This document shows positions 8,029 through 17,370 of a stretch of DNA of 64,000 bases, piece after piece. The position numbers and the translations under genes were made by a program. Origin of the DNA: Alicyclobacillus suci. Its GTDB lineage: Bacteria > Bacillota > Bacilli > Alicyclobacillales > Alicyclobacillaceae. The notes beneath the pieces are model-generated. The model had not been told where the DNA came from and did no database searches. It was given only the letters and a program-made list of their open reading frames with translations. How positions within the stretch are numbered: the stretch's first letter is position 1; the number at the start of each line of letters is the position of its first letter. The stretch covers positions 51,684 through 115,683 of the forward strand of contig NZ_JAFMTW010000009.1 in NCBI RefSeq assembly GCF_017329615.1, written 5' to 3'.

Positions 8029-8694
8029 TCAATGATGTTTTAAGTTTGGTATCCCCCAATGAAGGAGATGGGGGGTGATGGCAGATTCGATGAGTGCCGC
8101 AATAACTAACATTCCCCAGATGAACGGCAGACTACACGCCGTGCGCAGCAGTGCGAACAAAAGTGGACGCCTTGGACTTTGGACATTCACAGCAGAATCC
8201 ACGCGATTGCCCGCAGTTTCGAGGCGCCGCCGAAACGCGCGCGCAATCGCGCGGATAACCGCCATGCCGTTGGCAATGCCTAAAGCTGCAGCCCACACAA
8301 TGGCCGCCAATTCGATTACGCCATGTGGCAATAACCCAAAGACAATGGTCTTCCACGCGGGCACACCCTGCTCTGAGACGACGAGTGACACCGCGTAACC
8401 GCTTAACAGTCCGTTTATCCACATCGAATATGCCGGGAAGATGCCGAACACCAAACCAAAAATGGAAAGTTCCGTGGCCGCATTATGCAAGAAAATTCGC
8501 CAAAACTCCTGAACCCATGACAAACTGCCTCCGGAGTCAACACTTCGGACGAGTTCTTTCATCATCGGGGCGATTTGATTCTTGATATCGGCGGGATTGA
8601 GCCAGCCGACTAGGAATCCTAGGACGAGGAGAACGATAACCAAAGCGACGTAGATGCGCATCTCCGACCGGTAGGCGAGTGTAGGTTTTTGCAA
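8029..8694 (-). CDS. SpoIIM-family membrane protein
   Basis: About 221 residues with four or five membrane helices and the family landmarks FLHNAATEL and LPHGVIELAAI. B. subtilis SpoIIM is part of the engulfment machinery; this protein belongs to the broader family and may not be the true SpoIIM. Start is uncertain: TTG at 8694 is best because GGGAGAGG precedes it by five bases; ATG at 8661 is the alternative. It is divergent from pdaB with only 75 bases between starts, and leads into arginase. In B. subtilis kbaA sits near this position. Confidence 0.78.
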   Translation of the reverse strand: MQKPTLAYRSEMRIYVALVIVLLVLGFLVGWLNPADIKNQIAPMMKELVRSVDSGGSLSWVQEFWRIFLHNAATELSIFGLVFGIFPAYSMWINGLLSGYAVSLVVSEQGVPAWKTIVFGLLPHGVIELAAIVWAAALGIANGMAVIRAIARAFRRRLETAGNRVDSAVNVQSPRRPLLFALLRTACSLPFIWGMLVIAALIESAITPHLLHWGIPNLKHH

Positions 8695-8769
8695 TCTATC
8701 CTCTCCCTTGTATACCTTGCTGTTTCCACGCAAACACTTTCCCGAGAGAACAAAGGAGGTCTTGAAAAC

Positions 8770-9510
8770 ATGTTACGACTTCGACGCGCTGTACTGTGTT
8801 CACTATTCACCGCAGTGATGACTGTAGGCAGCCTGTTTGTGTCAGATCTGCCCACCACCCACGCAGCAACCAACGCACAACCCAAGGCAATTTACAAAGT
8901 CGACACCGATAAAAAAGTGGTTGCTCTCACATTCGACATTTCTTGGGGAAACAAGGTTCCCGAACCGGTGCTCGACGTATTGAAAAAAGAGAAAGTGACG
9001 AAAGCCACATTCTTTTTAAGCGGGCCGTGGACGTTACACCATCCTGAAATCGCCAAACAAATCAAAAATATGGGGTACGAAATTGGGAATCACGGCAACC
9101 TGCACAAAGATTTTTCGCGTTACCCGGATAGCTGGATTCGCGAACAGGTTTCCATTTCCGAAAAATCCATTCAGCAGGTAACCGGTGTAAAGACAAAACT
9201 TATCCGTACCCCAAACGGCGACTTCAATCCACGTGTCATTCGCTGCCTCAACAGCATGGGATACACAGTCATTCAGTGGAACACAGACTCTCTTGACTGG
9301 ATGAACCCTGGCACAAAAAACATTGTCAACCGTGTGACCAAGCGGGCCGTGCCTGGGGACATAATTTTGATGCACGCCAGCGACTCGTCTAAACAAATTG
9401 TTGAAGCACTTCCACAAATCATTGACCAACTGCGCAAGGACGGCTATCAGTTTGTGACGGTCTCCGAACTGCTGGCCAATGCGAAAGTCTCCTCTTCCAT
9501 CGTACGCTGA
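8770..9510 (+). CDS. pdaB: PdaB-like sporulation polysaccharide deacetylase
   Basis: 246 residues: signal peptide or membrane anchor (residues 1-34), then a NodB domain. TFDISWG is the PdaB version of the first NodB motif; GNHGNLH and RTPNGDF follow. PdaB is needed for stable spores in B. subtilis and probably acts on spore peptidoglycan. Start: ATG at 8770 behind AAAGGAGG. One of three plus-strand genes here. The neighbourhood (gerD, salA, cwlD) is conserved in spore formers. Confidence 0.92.
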   Translation: MLRLRRAVLCSLFTAVMTVGSLFVSDLPTTHAATNAQPKAIYKVDTDKKVVALTFDISWGNKVPEPVLDVLKKEKVTKATFFLSGPWTLHHPEIAKQIKNMGYEIGNHGNLHKDFSRYPDSWIREQVSISEKSIQQVTGVKTKLIRTPNGDFNPRVIRCLNSMGYTVIQWNTDSLDWMNPGTKNIVNRVTKRAVPGDIILMHASDSSKQIVEALPQIIDQLRKDGYQFVTVSELLANAKVSSSIVR

Positions 9511-9565
9511 CCGATTGGCGTTCAGTCGTTTGCGATGTACAGGCTTACATTTACAAATGCATATG

Positions 9566-9590
9566 GCCGCGGACAACCGCGGCTTTTGTC
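9566..9590 (+). terminator. Terminator of pdaB
   Basis: Seven-base stem GCCGCGG/CCGCGGC with ACAA loop (9566-9583), followed by TTTTGT. Confidence 0.85.
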
Positions 9591-9640
9591 GTTGTTATCA
9601 TACCCTACCGAATCTCGCCAGACAAACCATTCACCCGCCT

Positions 9641-9670
9641 GGATAGCGGGCGCAAAGTCGTCACATATTA
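9641..9670 (+). promoter_or_regulatory. Candidate SigG-type promoter of gerD
   Basis: GGATA (9641-9645), 18 bases, then CATATTA (9664-9670). This fits the forespore sigma-G pattern GHATR-N18-CATxHTA at all but one position. gerD is SigG-controlled in B. subtilis. The start codon is 33 bases further on. Confidence 0.5.
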
Positions 9671-9703
9671 TCATTGACAAGTTGGACATCGGGGGGATTT
9701 AGC

Positions 9704-10360
9704 GTGAATAGACGACGTGCCATCATCTCCGTGCTGTCCCTCACCGCCATCATCGTCACGGGCTGTGGTATTTCCAATGCCAGTGCCGATACGAGTGGTG
9801 CCGGAAACGCAGATTACGGCCAGACCAAACAAATGGTCATCGATATCCTAAACTCGAAGGATGGACAGCAGGCATTATTGGATACACTGAAGAATCCGCA
9901 GGTCAAAAGTGAACTCATCGCTTCGCCGCAGGACGTGCAACAAGCGTTGACGAAGGCCATTGAATCGCCGCAGACGCAAAAGTTCCTCACGGAAGGCGCA
10001 AAAGATCCAAAGTTTGCCGCTGCATTGGCCAAAGCAGCACAACCTGAACTCAAAACCACTGTTCAACAATTGATGAAAGAGCCCGACTTTCAAAAAGATA
10101 TGCTCGTCCTCTTGAAGTCGAACGATTTTACGAGCAATCTGGAAGCGCTCATGAAAGGACCAGATTTTCGCAACACTTTACAGGGACTTATCCTCCAATC
10201 CATGAGCTCTCCAGCGTTCCAAATGCAGTTTCAAAGCGCGGTTCAGAAGGCCGTTCAACAGTCGATGCAACAGGGACAAGCTGGCTCTGGCGGCGGTAGT
10301 GGTGGTGGAAGTAGCGGGGGAAGCCAAGGCGGATCAAGCGGCGGTGGTTCTTCCTCATAG
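9704..10360 (+). CDS. gerD: Spore germination lipoprotein GerD
   Basis: 218 residues. GTG start at 9704, seven bases after GGGGGG. Signal sequence with lipobox VTGC (Cys near residue 21), so the mature protein is lipid-anchored. The conserved block after it starts YGQTKQMVIDILNSKDG and is followed by repeated short helices of the form KNPQVKSEL / ESPQTQKFL / KGPDFRNTL. The last 28 residues are almost only Gly and Ser, an unstructured tail. GerD is a scaffold that clusters germinant receptors in the spore inner membrane. Confidence 0.93.
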   Translation: MNRRRAIISVLSLTAIIVTGCGISNASADTSGAGNADYGQTKQMVIDILNSKDGQQALLDTLKNPQVKSELIASPQDVQQALTKAIESPQTQKFLTEGAKDPKFAAALAKAAQPELKTTVQQLMKEPDFQKDMLVLLKSNDFTSNLEALMKGPDFRNTLQGLILQSMSSPAFQMQFQSAVQKAVQQSMQQGQAGSGGGSGGGSSGGSQGGSSGGGSSS

Positions 10361-10373
10361 ACTAGCGCAATTA

Positions 10374-10407
10374 AAAAGAGCACCTTCGATAAGGAAGGTG
10401 CTCTTTT
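10374..10407. terminator. Bidirectional terminator between gerD and salA
   Basis: Perfect 14-base stem (10374-10387 with 10394-10407) and 6-base loop, with A and T runs inside the stem ends. It serves the convergent genes gerD (plus) and salA (minus). Confidence 0.92.
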
Positions 10408-10432
10408 CTGATTTATTTGTCATATACCGCAA

Positions 10433-11554
10433 TCACGCGTTTCGTTGAAGTGGCTGGGTCTTCACACCAAGCCGCATACCAACGCGTTCAGCCAACTGCC
10501 GATATGCTTGGCCCTGTAAAGACGACTCGTCAAATAACGGATCCTTTTGCTTATCCAAGTTCGCAATCGGAATCTCAATTAACAGTTCCGTATTTAACTG
10601 GGAAGCGACTTGCTCGCCACCCCCACGACCGAAAATATAAGCGCGCTCGTCGGAATCGTCGAACTGGAAGTAAGCCATATTCTCGACGACCCCAATGACC
10701 TCGTGGTTGGTCCGCACACCCATCAGCCCAGCGCGCACCGCGACCGCGGAAGCAGCCGCCTGCGGTGTCGTGACAATCAACTGCTTACTATTTGGCAATA
10801 ACGAGTGAACGTCGAGTGCCATATCCCCAGTCCCTGGTGGCAAATCGAGTAACACCACATCAACGTCACCCCAATGTACTTGACCAAAGAAGTTCCGCAG
10901 CATTTTGCCAAGCATTGGTCCACGCCACACCACCGGTGTGTCTTTTGGCACAAAAAATTGCATGGAAATCAGTTTGACGCCTTCCACCTCTATCGGCATG
11001 ATGAGTTCATCAATCACCGTTGGTTTCTTATCCTGCACACCAAAGATGGCAGGAATGCTAAATCCATAGATATCGGCATCAATCACCGCTACCCGGACAC
11101 CTTGTCGAGCCAATGCGACGGCCAAATTCGCAGTGACTGTCGACTTCCCAACGCCGCCTTTTCCAGATGCAATCGCGAGGAACTGAACCGGTTTGTCTCC
11201 GCGCAAGAGTGCCGGAACCGCTTGTTGTTGTGGTGCTGCAGTTGACCCCGTGTTCTCACCGCGTACCTTAGCTGTAAACGCAGCGCGTTGCTCATCGGTC
11301 ATATGGCCAATCTGCACGTTGACTTGTTTAACGCCCGGGAGGGAGAGAATACGCTCTTCGACTTCCTTTTCAATAATGGTGCGCAACGGGCATCCGCGAA
11401 TCGTCAATAATACCTCGACGTTCACTCTTCCCTCTTCGATCTCGATGTTCTTCACCATGTCCAATTCCACAATGCTTTTATGGACCTCGGGATCTTCAAC
11501 GTCCCGCAATACGTCTAATACTTGTTCCTTCGTGACCACATCGTTCGCCTCCAA
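10433..11554 (-). CDS. salA: Mrp/SalA-type P-loop ATPase
   Basis: 373 residues: N-terminal MIP18/DUF59 domain (about 5-80, with the conserved Cys in RGCPL), then an NBP35-type ATPase with the deviant Walker A GKGGVGKST and DLPPGTGD. Mrp proteins carry iron-sulfur clusters through a CxxC pair; here the corresponding loop reads ENMAYFQFDDSDERAYIFG and has no cysteine pair. Position next to cwlD and gerD matches B. subtilis SalA, a regulator of scoC expression. Fe-S carrier function is therefore doubtful. Confidence 0.9.
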   Translation of the reverse strand: MEANDVVTKEQVLDVLRDVEDPEVHKSIVELDMVKNIEIEEGRVNVEVLLTIRGCPLRTIIEKEVEERILSLPGVKQVNVQIGHMTDEQRAAFTAKVRGENTGSTAAPQQQAVPALLRGDKPVQFLAIASGKGGVGKSTVTANLAVALARQGVRVAVIDADIYGFSIPAIFGVQDKKPTVIDELIMPIEVEGVKLISMQFFVPKDTPVVWRGPMLGKMLRNFFGQVHWGDVDVVLLDLPPGTGDMALDVHSLLPNSKQLIVTTPQAAASAVAVRAGLMGVRTNHEVIGVVENMAYFQFDDSDERAYIFGRGGGEQVASQLNTELLIEIPIANLDKQKDPLFDESSLQGQAYRQLAERVGMRLGVKTQPLQRNA

Positions 11555-11655
11555 ACGAAGTTGTTGCCCTCATGCTGTCATCCAGTGTACATCAATGAGG
11601 ACTGGAAACCAAACGACGCAAAAGATACGGGAAGGAAGTGGAAGGCCCTCACAAA

Positions 11656-12120
11656 CTACCGTGTCTCGATGATATCAAAGCGCGGATGCTTACCAGACGC
11701 CAGCCACAATAATTCAAACTGTACCGGAGGATTCTTAGGACCTACAAACCACATGGATTGGCCCGCCTGAAGTGTAAATGGGGCTGAGCGAATTTGCGAA
11801 GATCGTGTTGGCCAAGCGCGGGGCGTCGATTGCCCCACATCGAGCACCGGCAGTGATTCACCGCTGAGGGATTTCAGAACCACGTGCGAAAGCGTGCTCC
11901 CCGAACGATTCTCCACTTGATAAATAGGTTTGCCGAACCACATCTGACCCGTGTCCGTAAGTACGAGATACTGTGTCAGTTCTGTCGCTTCATGGCCAAT
12001 TGCCACAGGCTGACTGTCCGCTTCTGCAGAAGAAGCGGACCACACGGTCCCAAAGGTCGCCAGCCCACAGGCAAGAACCACACCACAGACGATATTCCAC
12101 CAACGTTTCCGCTGTTGCAA
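11656..12120 (-). CDS. Unrecognised exported protein between cwlD and salA
   Basis: I do not recognise this protein. TTG at 12120 is proposed as start because AGGGGATGAG precedes it and the cwlD stop is only 7 bases upstream. It gives 154 residues: a basic N-terminus (QQRKR), one hydrophobic segment (about 10-28) ending SSAEA, which looks like a signal-peptidase site, then about 120 residues with beta-strand character. It has several Trp and no Cys in the mature part. It is co-transcribed with cwlD, so a sporulation or envelope role is a guess from context only. No counterpart at this position in B. subtilis as I recall it. Confidence 0.7.
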   Translation of the reverse strand: MQQRKRWWNIVCGVVLACGLATFGTVWSASSAEADSQPVAIGHEATELTQYLVLTDTGQMWFGKPIYQVENRSGSTLSHVVLKSLSGESLPVLDVGQSTPRAWPTRSSQIRSAPFTLQAGQSMWFVGPKNPPVQFELLWLASGKHPRFDIIETR

Positions 12121-12127
12121 CGCGAAC

Positions 12128-12937
12128 TCATCCCCTAGGAGACACGATGTCGTTACTCGACGAAGTCCTCCCTGTTGTCTGTCCACCGTCGTAATAACGA
12201 CGCAACGCAATATACATAGCAAGGGCTACCTTATCTTGGTAGCTGGGCTGCTGCAACCAGTGTGCCTCATTTGGATTCGTAATAAACCCAATCTCCGCTA
12301 ATACCGTTGGACCGTCAATCCGCTTTAATAAATACAAAGTCCGATTCGACTGAATGCTGCGTTTTGTGGGAAGTAAAGTTTCCTGAAACGTCTGTTGCAT
12401 CACCGTCGCCAACTGTTTGGCGTGTTCATTGTCCTTTAAATACAAAACCTGTGCCCCGTGCCAGGCGGGCGAAGGAGCGGCATTACAGTGAATGGAGACA
12501 AACGCGTCAATCTTCTGGCGCTTGGTCACCTCAAAACGCCCACGCAAATCGCCGAGATGTCGGCGTCGATTTCGTTCATCTTCATCGGAAGCTAAATCCG
12601 TATCCGTCATTCTCGTCGTGACGACTGTCGCACCCGCTTCTTGCAAGTACCACGTCAATCGATGCGCGACCGCAAGTGTAATCTCCTTCTCATGAACGCC
12701 GGCGACACCTCTGGCGCCCGAATCTTTTCCACCATGCCCCGCGTCAACCACAATCACCTTACCGATTAAACCTGGGCGGAGCGGTGTAACACCCTCTATC
12801 TCTTCATTCGTACGCGACGTACCTGTCGCTGATGCGGCAGATGCCGTTTGCGGGCTCACCCACCCAATCAAACTGACCACTACGCATGCCAGGCTCATCC
12901 ACGCCGCGAAACCAGACTGCCACTTGTGACCCCTCAT
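12128..12937 (-). CDS. cwlD: N-acetylmuramoyl-L-alanine amidase CwlD
   Basis: 269 residues. Signal peptide or anchor (about 10-35), then an Amidase_3 domain with zinc ligands in DAGHGGKD, HEKEI and SIHCNA and the catalytic Glu in LAEIGF. CwlD acts with PdaA to form muramic-delta-lactam in the spore cortex, the mark recognised at germination. ATG at 12937 behind AAGGAG. A short Ser/Thr-rich tail follows the domain. Confidence 0.95.
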   Translation of the reverse strand: MRGHKWQSGFAAWMSLACVVVSLIGWVSPQTASAASATGTSRTNEEIEGVTPLRPGLIGKVIVVDAGHGGKDSGARGVAGVHEKEITLAVAHRLTWYLQEAGATVVTTRMTDTDLASDEDERNRRRHLGDLRGRFEVTKRQKIDAFVSIHCNAAPSPAWHGAQVLYLKDNEHAKQLATVMQQTFQETLLPTKRSIQSNRTLYLLKRIDGPTVLAEIGFITNPNEAHWLQQPSYQDKVALAMYIALRRYYDGGQTTGRTSSSNDIVSPRG

Positions 12938-13024
12938 CCGCTTTCGCTCCTTCGCTGAGAGTGAATGATCACAGTGTGCGCAGTCGGTGAAAAATCATGA
13001 ACAATGCGCACCAATCGCTTTACG

Positions 13025-13058
13025 CACGCAAAAAGGCAGCGCAATACTGCGCTGCCTT
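13025..13058 (-). terminator. Terminator after rpsI
   Basis: Eleven-base stem (13048-13058 with 13033-13043), 4-base loop and T run on the minus strand, 21 bases past the rpsI stop. Confidence 0.92.
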
Positions 13059-13078
13059 CCAAACTATATCACCGCAAA

Positions 13079-13471
13079 TTAACGCTTGGAGAACTGTGGT
13101 GCACGACGTGCAGCCTTCAAGCCGTACTTCTTCCGTTCCTTCATGCGTGCATCGCGCGTGAGCAGACCGGCCTTCTTCAAGGAGCCGCGGAGCTCAGGGT
13201 CAACCTTCAGCAATGCGCGGGCAATACCGTGACGAATTGCACCTGCTTGACCTGACATGCCGCCACCGTAGACATTGGCGTGTACATCATACTGCCCCAA
13301 TGTCTCCGTCAAGAGCAACGGCTGCTTCACAATCAACTTCAGAGTCTCAAGACCGAAGTAATCGTCCATCGTGCGCTTGTTGATATGAATGTTTCCATCG
13401 CCAGGAACCAAACGTACACGGGCGACAGACGTTTTGCGTCGCCCAGTGGCCATATACTGTAAACGAGCCAA
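13079..13471 (-). CDS. rpsI: Ribosomal protein S9 (uS9)
   Basis: 130 residues with the conserved [13 protein letters not shown]-terminal block and the basic tail ending RAPQFSKR that reaches the P-site tRNA. TTG start at 13471 with GGGAGG upstream; an ATG six codons later is possible, but the family normally begins with the MAxxQYxxTGRRK form seen here. 15 bases after rplM; last gene of rplM-rpsI. Confidence 0.97.
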   Translation of the reverse strand: MARLQYMATGRRKTSVARVRLVPGDGNIHINKRTMDDYFGLETLKLIVKQPLLLTETLGQYDVHANVYGGGMSGQAGAIRHGIARALLKVDPELRGSLKKAGLLTRDARMKERKKYGLKAARRAPQFSKR

Positions 13472-13486
13472 GATTCTGTCCCTCCC

Positions 13487-13930
13487 TTATTCCTGAATGC
13501 CAGGTGTAAACGGCACAGGTTGTTGTGCTGCATGTGGGTGCTCAGGTCCTGCGTAGACCTTAAACTTCTTCAGTTGCGCACGTCCCAAAGAGTTGTGCGG
13601 CAACATACCACGAACAGCGTAATATAGTACGCGCTCAGGATGCTTTGCCAGCATTTCTGCCGCAGTCGTCTCTTTCAATCCGCCCGGATATCCAGAGTGG
13701 CGACGATACTTCTTGTCGTGCAGTTTCTTACCGGTAAATTCAACTTTATCGGCGTTAATTACAATCACGAAATCTCCGGTGTCCACATGTGGTGTGAACT
13801 CTGGTTTATGTTTACCACGCAAGATGGAAGCGATATGAGTTGCAAGTCGACCTACACGCCAGCCTGCAGCATCAATCACATACCACTTGCGTTCAACGCT
13901 GCCTGGCTTAGCCATATACGTCGTACGCAT
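13487..13930 (-). CDS. rplM: Ribosomal protein L13 (uL13)
   Basis: 147 residues, standard length. It opens MRTTYMAKP and carries the [22 protein letters not shown] block typical of bacterial L13. ATG at 13930 after GGAGGG. A hairpin element just upstream may be the L13 autoregulatory leader. Confidence 0.97.
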   Translation of the reverse strand: MRTTYMAKPGSVERKWYVIDAAGWRVGRLATHIASILRGKHKPEFTPHVDTGDFVIVINADKVEFTGKKLHDKKYRRHSGYPGGLKETTAAEMLAKHPERVLYYAVRGMLPHNSLGRAQLKKFKVYAGPEHPHAAQQPVPFTPGIQE

Positions 13931-13954
13931 GTTAGGGTTCCCTCCGAATCGATG

Positions 13955-13994
13955 ATTTGACCATTGACAGTAACGGGGAGTCAGCGGGTCAAAT
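13955..13994 (-). promoter_or_regulatory. Candidate L13 leader hairpin
   Basis: In the 93 bases between truA and rplM, ATTTGACC (13994-13987) pairs perfectly with GGTCAAAT (13962-13955); an inner TGAC/GTCA pair (13983-13980 with 13968-13965) extends the stem. A short hairpin leader bound by L13 is known upstream of rplM in Firmicutes. I match it by position and shape only. Confidence 0.45.
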
Positions 13995-14023
13995 ATACCT
14001 GCATAATTTTAATCCATGTGCAC

Positions 14024-14818
14024 TTATAGATCAAGTACTCGACCACCGTAAACGATTGGATATTCCACGTTCCACAGACACAAGCCGTGCGCAGGGGCTG
14101 TCCGACCCGCTGCCTCTCTGGACCTGGCGGCCAGAATATCCGGCAACCGTTCCGCCGAGATGGAACCCAACCCCACATCTACCAACGTCCCTGTAATAAT
14201 CCGCACCATATATTGCAGAAACCCGCTGCCCGCACAATAGAGATACAAGTCCTCACCAGACGCTTCGATGCAAAGCTGGTAGATAATCCGCACCTTATTC
14301 TCTTGAGGGGCAGCAGCCGCACAGAAACTCGTAAAATCGTGCTCGCCTACCAAGTGCGCTGCAGCGCGTCGCATTGCCGCAATGTCCAGCGCCTCGGGCA
14401 CGTGCCAAGAAAACCGGTACTTGAACACATCCGGGAGATTCCCTCGAAAAATATGGTACCGATACGTCTTGCGAACAACCGAGAAGCGGGCATGAAATGT
14501 CGAGTCGACCTGAGATGCGGAGATGGGAATAATATCGTTTGGAAGGCGTCTGGATAACACGTGTACAATCCTATCCGCCGGTGGTCCATACGGCAAATCA
14601 AAATGAACCACTTGAGCGCGCGCATGAACACCCTTGTCCGTTCGGCCAGAACCATGAACCTCAATGCTCGTACCCAGCAAATTGGACAACGTGTCCTCCA
14701 AGACCCCTTGTACAGTCCGTAGACCCTTCTGACGAGCAAAGCCGTGGAAGTCCGCCCCGTCGTACGAGACGACAAGGCGAATGCGCCCTCCACGGCTTTC
14801 AACAGACTTGGTACTCAT
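14024..14818 (-). CDS. truA: tRNA pseudouridine(38-40) synthase TruA
   Basis: 264 residues. The catalytic aspartate is in [11 protein letters not shown] (near residue 60). TruA modifies positions 38-40 of many tRNA anticodon arms. Its ATG at 14818 overlaps the rplQ stop by four bases (ATGA). In B. subtilis three ECF transporter genes lie between rplQ and truA; here there are none. Confidence 0.96.
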   Translation of the reverse strand: MSTKSVESRGGRIRLVVSYDGADFHGFARQKGLRTVQGVLEDTLSNLLGTSIEVHGSGRTDKGVHARAQVVHFDLPYGPPADRIVHVLSRRLPNDIIPISASQVDSTFHARFSVVRKTYRYHIFRGNLPDVFKYRFSWHVPEALDIAAMRRAAAHLVGEHDFTSFCAAAAPQENKVRIIYQLCIEASGEDLYLYCAGSGFLQYMVRIITGTLVDVGLGSISAERLPDILAARSREAAGRTAPAHGLCLWNVEYPIVYGGRVLDL

Positions 14819-15186
14819 TGAACGAGTTCAATCTGTACCATCGGAGCCGCATCACCACGACGAGGTCCGATTTTGACAATGCGTGTATAACCGCCATTGC
14901 GTTCTTTATAGCGATCAGCGAGAACGCTGAACAGCTTTTGAATCGCATCCTGGTTCTGTTCATCACCGTTGTCGAGGTGCTCACGACGGACGTACGATGC
15001 CACCTGACGGCGTGCGTGCAAGTCACCGCGCTTTGCCAACGTAATCATCTTGTCAGCAATTGAACGCAGTTCCTTTGCCTTCGCTTCGGTCGTTTGAATG
15101 CGCTCATACAATACGAGATCCGTAACCAAACTACGGAATAACGCTTTACGGTTCGAAGACGTACGGTTCAGTTTACGATAAGCCAC
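14815..15186 (-). CDS. rplQ: Ribosomal protein L17 (bL17)
   Basis: 123 residues with the [20 protein letters not shown] opening typical of L17. GTG start at 15186 behind GGAGGGG. Located directly after rpoA as usual. Confidence 0.97.
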   Translation of the reverse strand: MAYRKLNRTSSNRKALFRSLVTDLVLYERIQTTEAKAKELRSIADKMITLAKRGDLHARRQVASYVRREHLDNGDEQNQDAIQKLFSVLADRYKERNGGYTRIVKIGPRRGDAAPMVQIELVQ

Positions 15187-15222
15187 GATATTCCCCTCCT
15201 TCGCAGGATTCAGCCACCGTCG

Positions 15223-16161
15223 TCAGTCGTCATCTCGCAGGCCCAAACCGAGACCTTCAAGCTTCTCGACGACTTCCTCCAGCGACTTGCGTCCCAGATT
15301 GCGAACTTTCATCATTTCCTCTTCAGAGCGTGAGCAAAGTTCAGCGACTGTATTGATACCCGCGCGCTTCAGACAATTGTAGGAACGCACCGACAAGTCG
15401 AGTTCCTCAATTGGCATATCCATCACGCGATCATTCTGCGTACTTTCCTTTTCGACCATCATATCGGTATCTTTACCGCGATCGGTCAGTCCTACGAAGA
15501 GCATCAAGTGATCCGTGAGAATCTTGGCCCCGACACTGACAGCCTCGTCCGGAGCGATACTGCCATCCGTCCAAACTTCGAGTGTCAGTTTGTCATAGTC
15601 CGTCACTTGACCTACACGTGTGTTTTCCACAGAGAAATTCACACGCGAGATAGGCGCGTACAATGAGTCGATTGGAATTAACCCAATTTCCTGTTCCTCC
15701 GGTTTGTTCCGATGCGCAGGTACATAACCGCGGCCACGGCCCGCGCGAAGTTCCATGTAAACCCTCGCGCCTTCCGTGAGCGTTGCGATGTGCAAATCCG
15801 GATTCATGATGTCTACATCCGAATCGGCTCGAATGTCAGCGGCCGTGATTGCTCCCGGATGATCCGCGTCGATGATAAGAACTTTCTCTTCGTCGGAGTG
15901 AATTTTGAGCGAGAGCCGTTTGAGATTGAGAATCACCTCAGTGACATCTTCAACAACGCCCGGAATCGTGGCGAATTCGTGAAGTACGCCCTCAATCTTT
16001 ATCGACCGAACGGCTGCTCCAGGAATAGAAGACAGCAAAATTCGGCGCAAAGAGTTTCCGAACGTCGTACCATAACCACGCTCCAGAGGTTCACAGACGA
16101 ACTTGCCGTAGTTCTCTGTCTGTTCTACAATCTCAATCCGCGGCTTCTCTATTTCAATCAT
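15223..16161 (-). CDS. rpoA: RNA polymerase alpha subunit
   Basis: 312 residues: N-terminal assembly domain with the [20 protein letters not shown] block, linker rich in acidic residues near 225-240, and a C-terminal helix-hairpin-helix domain ([19 protein letters not shown], then [14 protein letters not shown]) that binds UP elements and activators. ATG at 16161. It lies between rpsD and rplQ. Confidence 0.98.
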   Translation of the reverse strand: MIEIEKPRIEIVEQTENYGKFVCEPLERGYGTTFGNSLRRILLSSIPGAAVRSIKIEGVLHEFATIPGVVEDVTEVILNLKRLSLKIHSDEEKVLIIDADHPGAITAADIRADSDVDIMNPDLHIATLTEGARVYMELRAGRGRGYVPAHRNKPEEQEIGLIPIDSLYAPISRVNFSVENTRVGQVTDYDKLTLEVWTDGSIAPDEAVSVGAKILTDHLMLFVGLTDRGKDTDMMVEKESTQNDRVMDMPIEELDLSVRSYNCLKRAGINTVAELCSRSEEEMMKVRNLGRKSLEEVVEKLEGLGLGLRDDD

Positions 16162-16224
16162 TCATAATCCTCCTTGTCGACGCTCGGAACCTGCCGGTCC
16201 ATCCGTGCCTATGCCGCAACCGGA

Positions 16225-16851
16225 TTACCGCGAGTAGTGCTCGATAATCATTTGCTCTTCGACTGGCGTGTCGATTTCTTCGCGCGCAGGCTTGCGCAGA
16301 ACCTTACCGCTGAGGTTTTCAGCGTCCAGTTCCAGCCACGCCGGAATCGTGCGGCTGCTCAACAGTTCGATGAGTTCCTTGACGCGACCTGCCTCACGGC
16401 TCTTCTCACGAACTGCAATGACATCTCCCTCGCGAACGAGGTAGGACGGAATGTCGACGCGGCGACCGTTCACGCTGAAGTGACCGTGGCGCACCAACTG
16501 ACGAGCTTCCTTGCGGGATGCAGCCATACCCAGTCGATAGACGACGTTGTCGAGACGGCTCTCGAGCAATTCCAATAGATTTTCACCAGTAACACCACGA
16601 CGGCGACTAGCTTCCTCATAGTAACGTTCAAACTGACTTTCCAAAACTCCGTAGTAACGGCGAGCCTTTTGCTTTTCGCGCAGCTGCTGACCGTACTCCG
16701 AATTGCGTTTGCGACCTTGTCCATGCTGACCAGGTGCGTATGGCCGTTTGTCGATAGCACATTTTTCACTGAAGCAGCGGTCGCCCTTCAGATAGAGCTT
16801 AATGCCCTCGCGACGGCATAGACGGCACACTGGCCCTGTATATCTTGCCAT
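16225..16851 (-). CDS. rpsD: Ribosomal protein S4 (uS4), zinc-binding form
   Basis: 208 residues. Four cysteines in the first 35 residues (CRLC, then C and C near 26 and 31) form a zinc site, the C+ type. An S4 RNA-binding domain follows ([25 protein letters not shown]). ATG at 16851, 12 bases after GGAGGT, slightly distant. In B. subtilis rpsD is elsewhere on the chromosome; here it is inside the alpha operon as in E. coli and clostridia, which matters for autoregulation. Confidence 0.97.
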   Translation of the reverse strand: MARYTGPVCRLCRREGIKLYLKGDRCFSEKCAIDKRPYAPGQHGQGRKRNSEYGQQLREKQKARRYYGVLESQFERYYEEASRRRGVTGENLLELLESRLDNVVYRLGMAASRKEARQLVRHGHFSVNGRRVDIPSYLVREGDVIAVREKSREAGRVKELIELLSSRTIPAWLELDAENLSGKVLRKPAREEIDTPVEEQMIIEHYSR

Positions 16852-16943
16852 TCTAGTGTTGACACCTCCAATTTCTTGTATACCCACGTTACATACATAA
16901 AACGAGTAAAACTCGTTCAAATTACTTCGTTAGCGCAAATCGA

Positions 16944-17354
16944 TTATACGCGGCGGCGTTTCGGCGGGCGGCAACCGTTGTGCGGAATTGGCGTAACATC
17001 GCGAATCCCACTCACTTCGAGACCAGCCGCTTGAAGCGCGCGAATAGCGGCCTCACGACCTGCTCCAGGCCCTTTGACAGCGACTTCGACAGACTTCATA
17101 CCGTGCTCCATCGCTGTGCGCGCAGCCGTCTCCGCAGCCATCTGAGCTGCGTACGGCGTGCTCTTACGGGAACCTTTAAACCCAACGTTACCCGCGCTGG
17201 ACCAAGAAATTACGGCACCAGTCGGGTCCGTGATACTTACGATAGTATTGTTAAATGTGGAACGGATGTGTGCCACACCTGCTTCGACGTTTTTACGATC
17301 ACGACGGCGCGGACGAGCAGTCGCCCCACGACGTCCTGCTTTCACCTTTGGCAA
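16944..17354 (-). CDS. rpsK: Ribosomal protein S11 (uS11)
   Basis: 136 residues with NNTIVSITD and the C-terminal [18 protein letters not shown] signature of S11. TTG start at 17354 after GGGGGTG. 17 bases downstream of rpsM. Confidence 0.97.
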   Translation of the reverse strand: MPKVKAGRRGATARPRRRDRKNVEAGVAHIRSTFNNTIVSITDPTGAVISWSSAGNVGFKGSRKSTPYAAQMAAETAARTAMEHGMKSVEVAVKGPGAGREAAIRALQAAGLEVSGIRDVTPIPHNGCRPPKRRRV

Positions 17355-17370
17355 ACGTTACACCCCCTAA

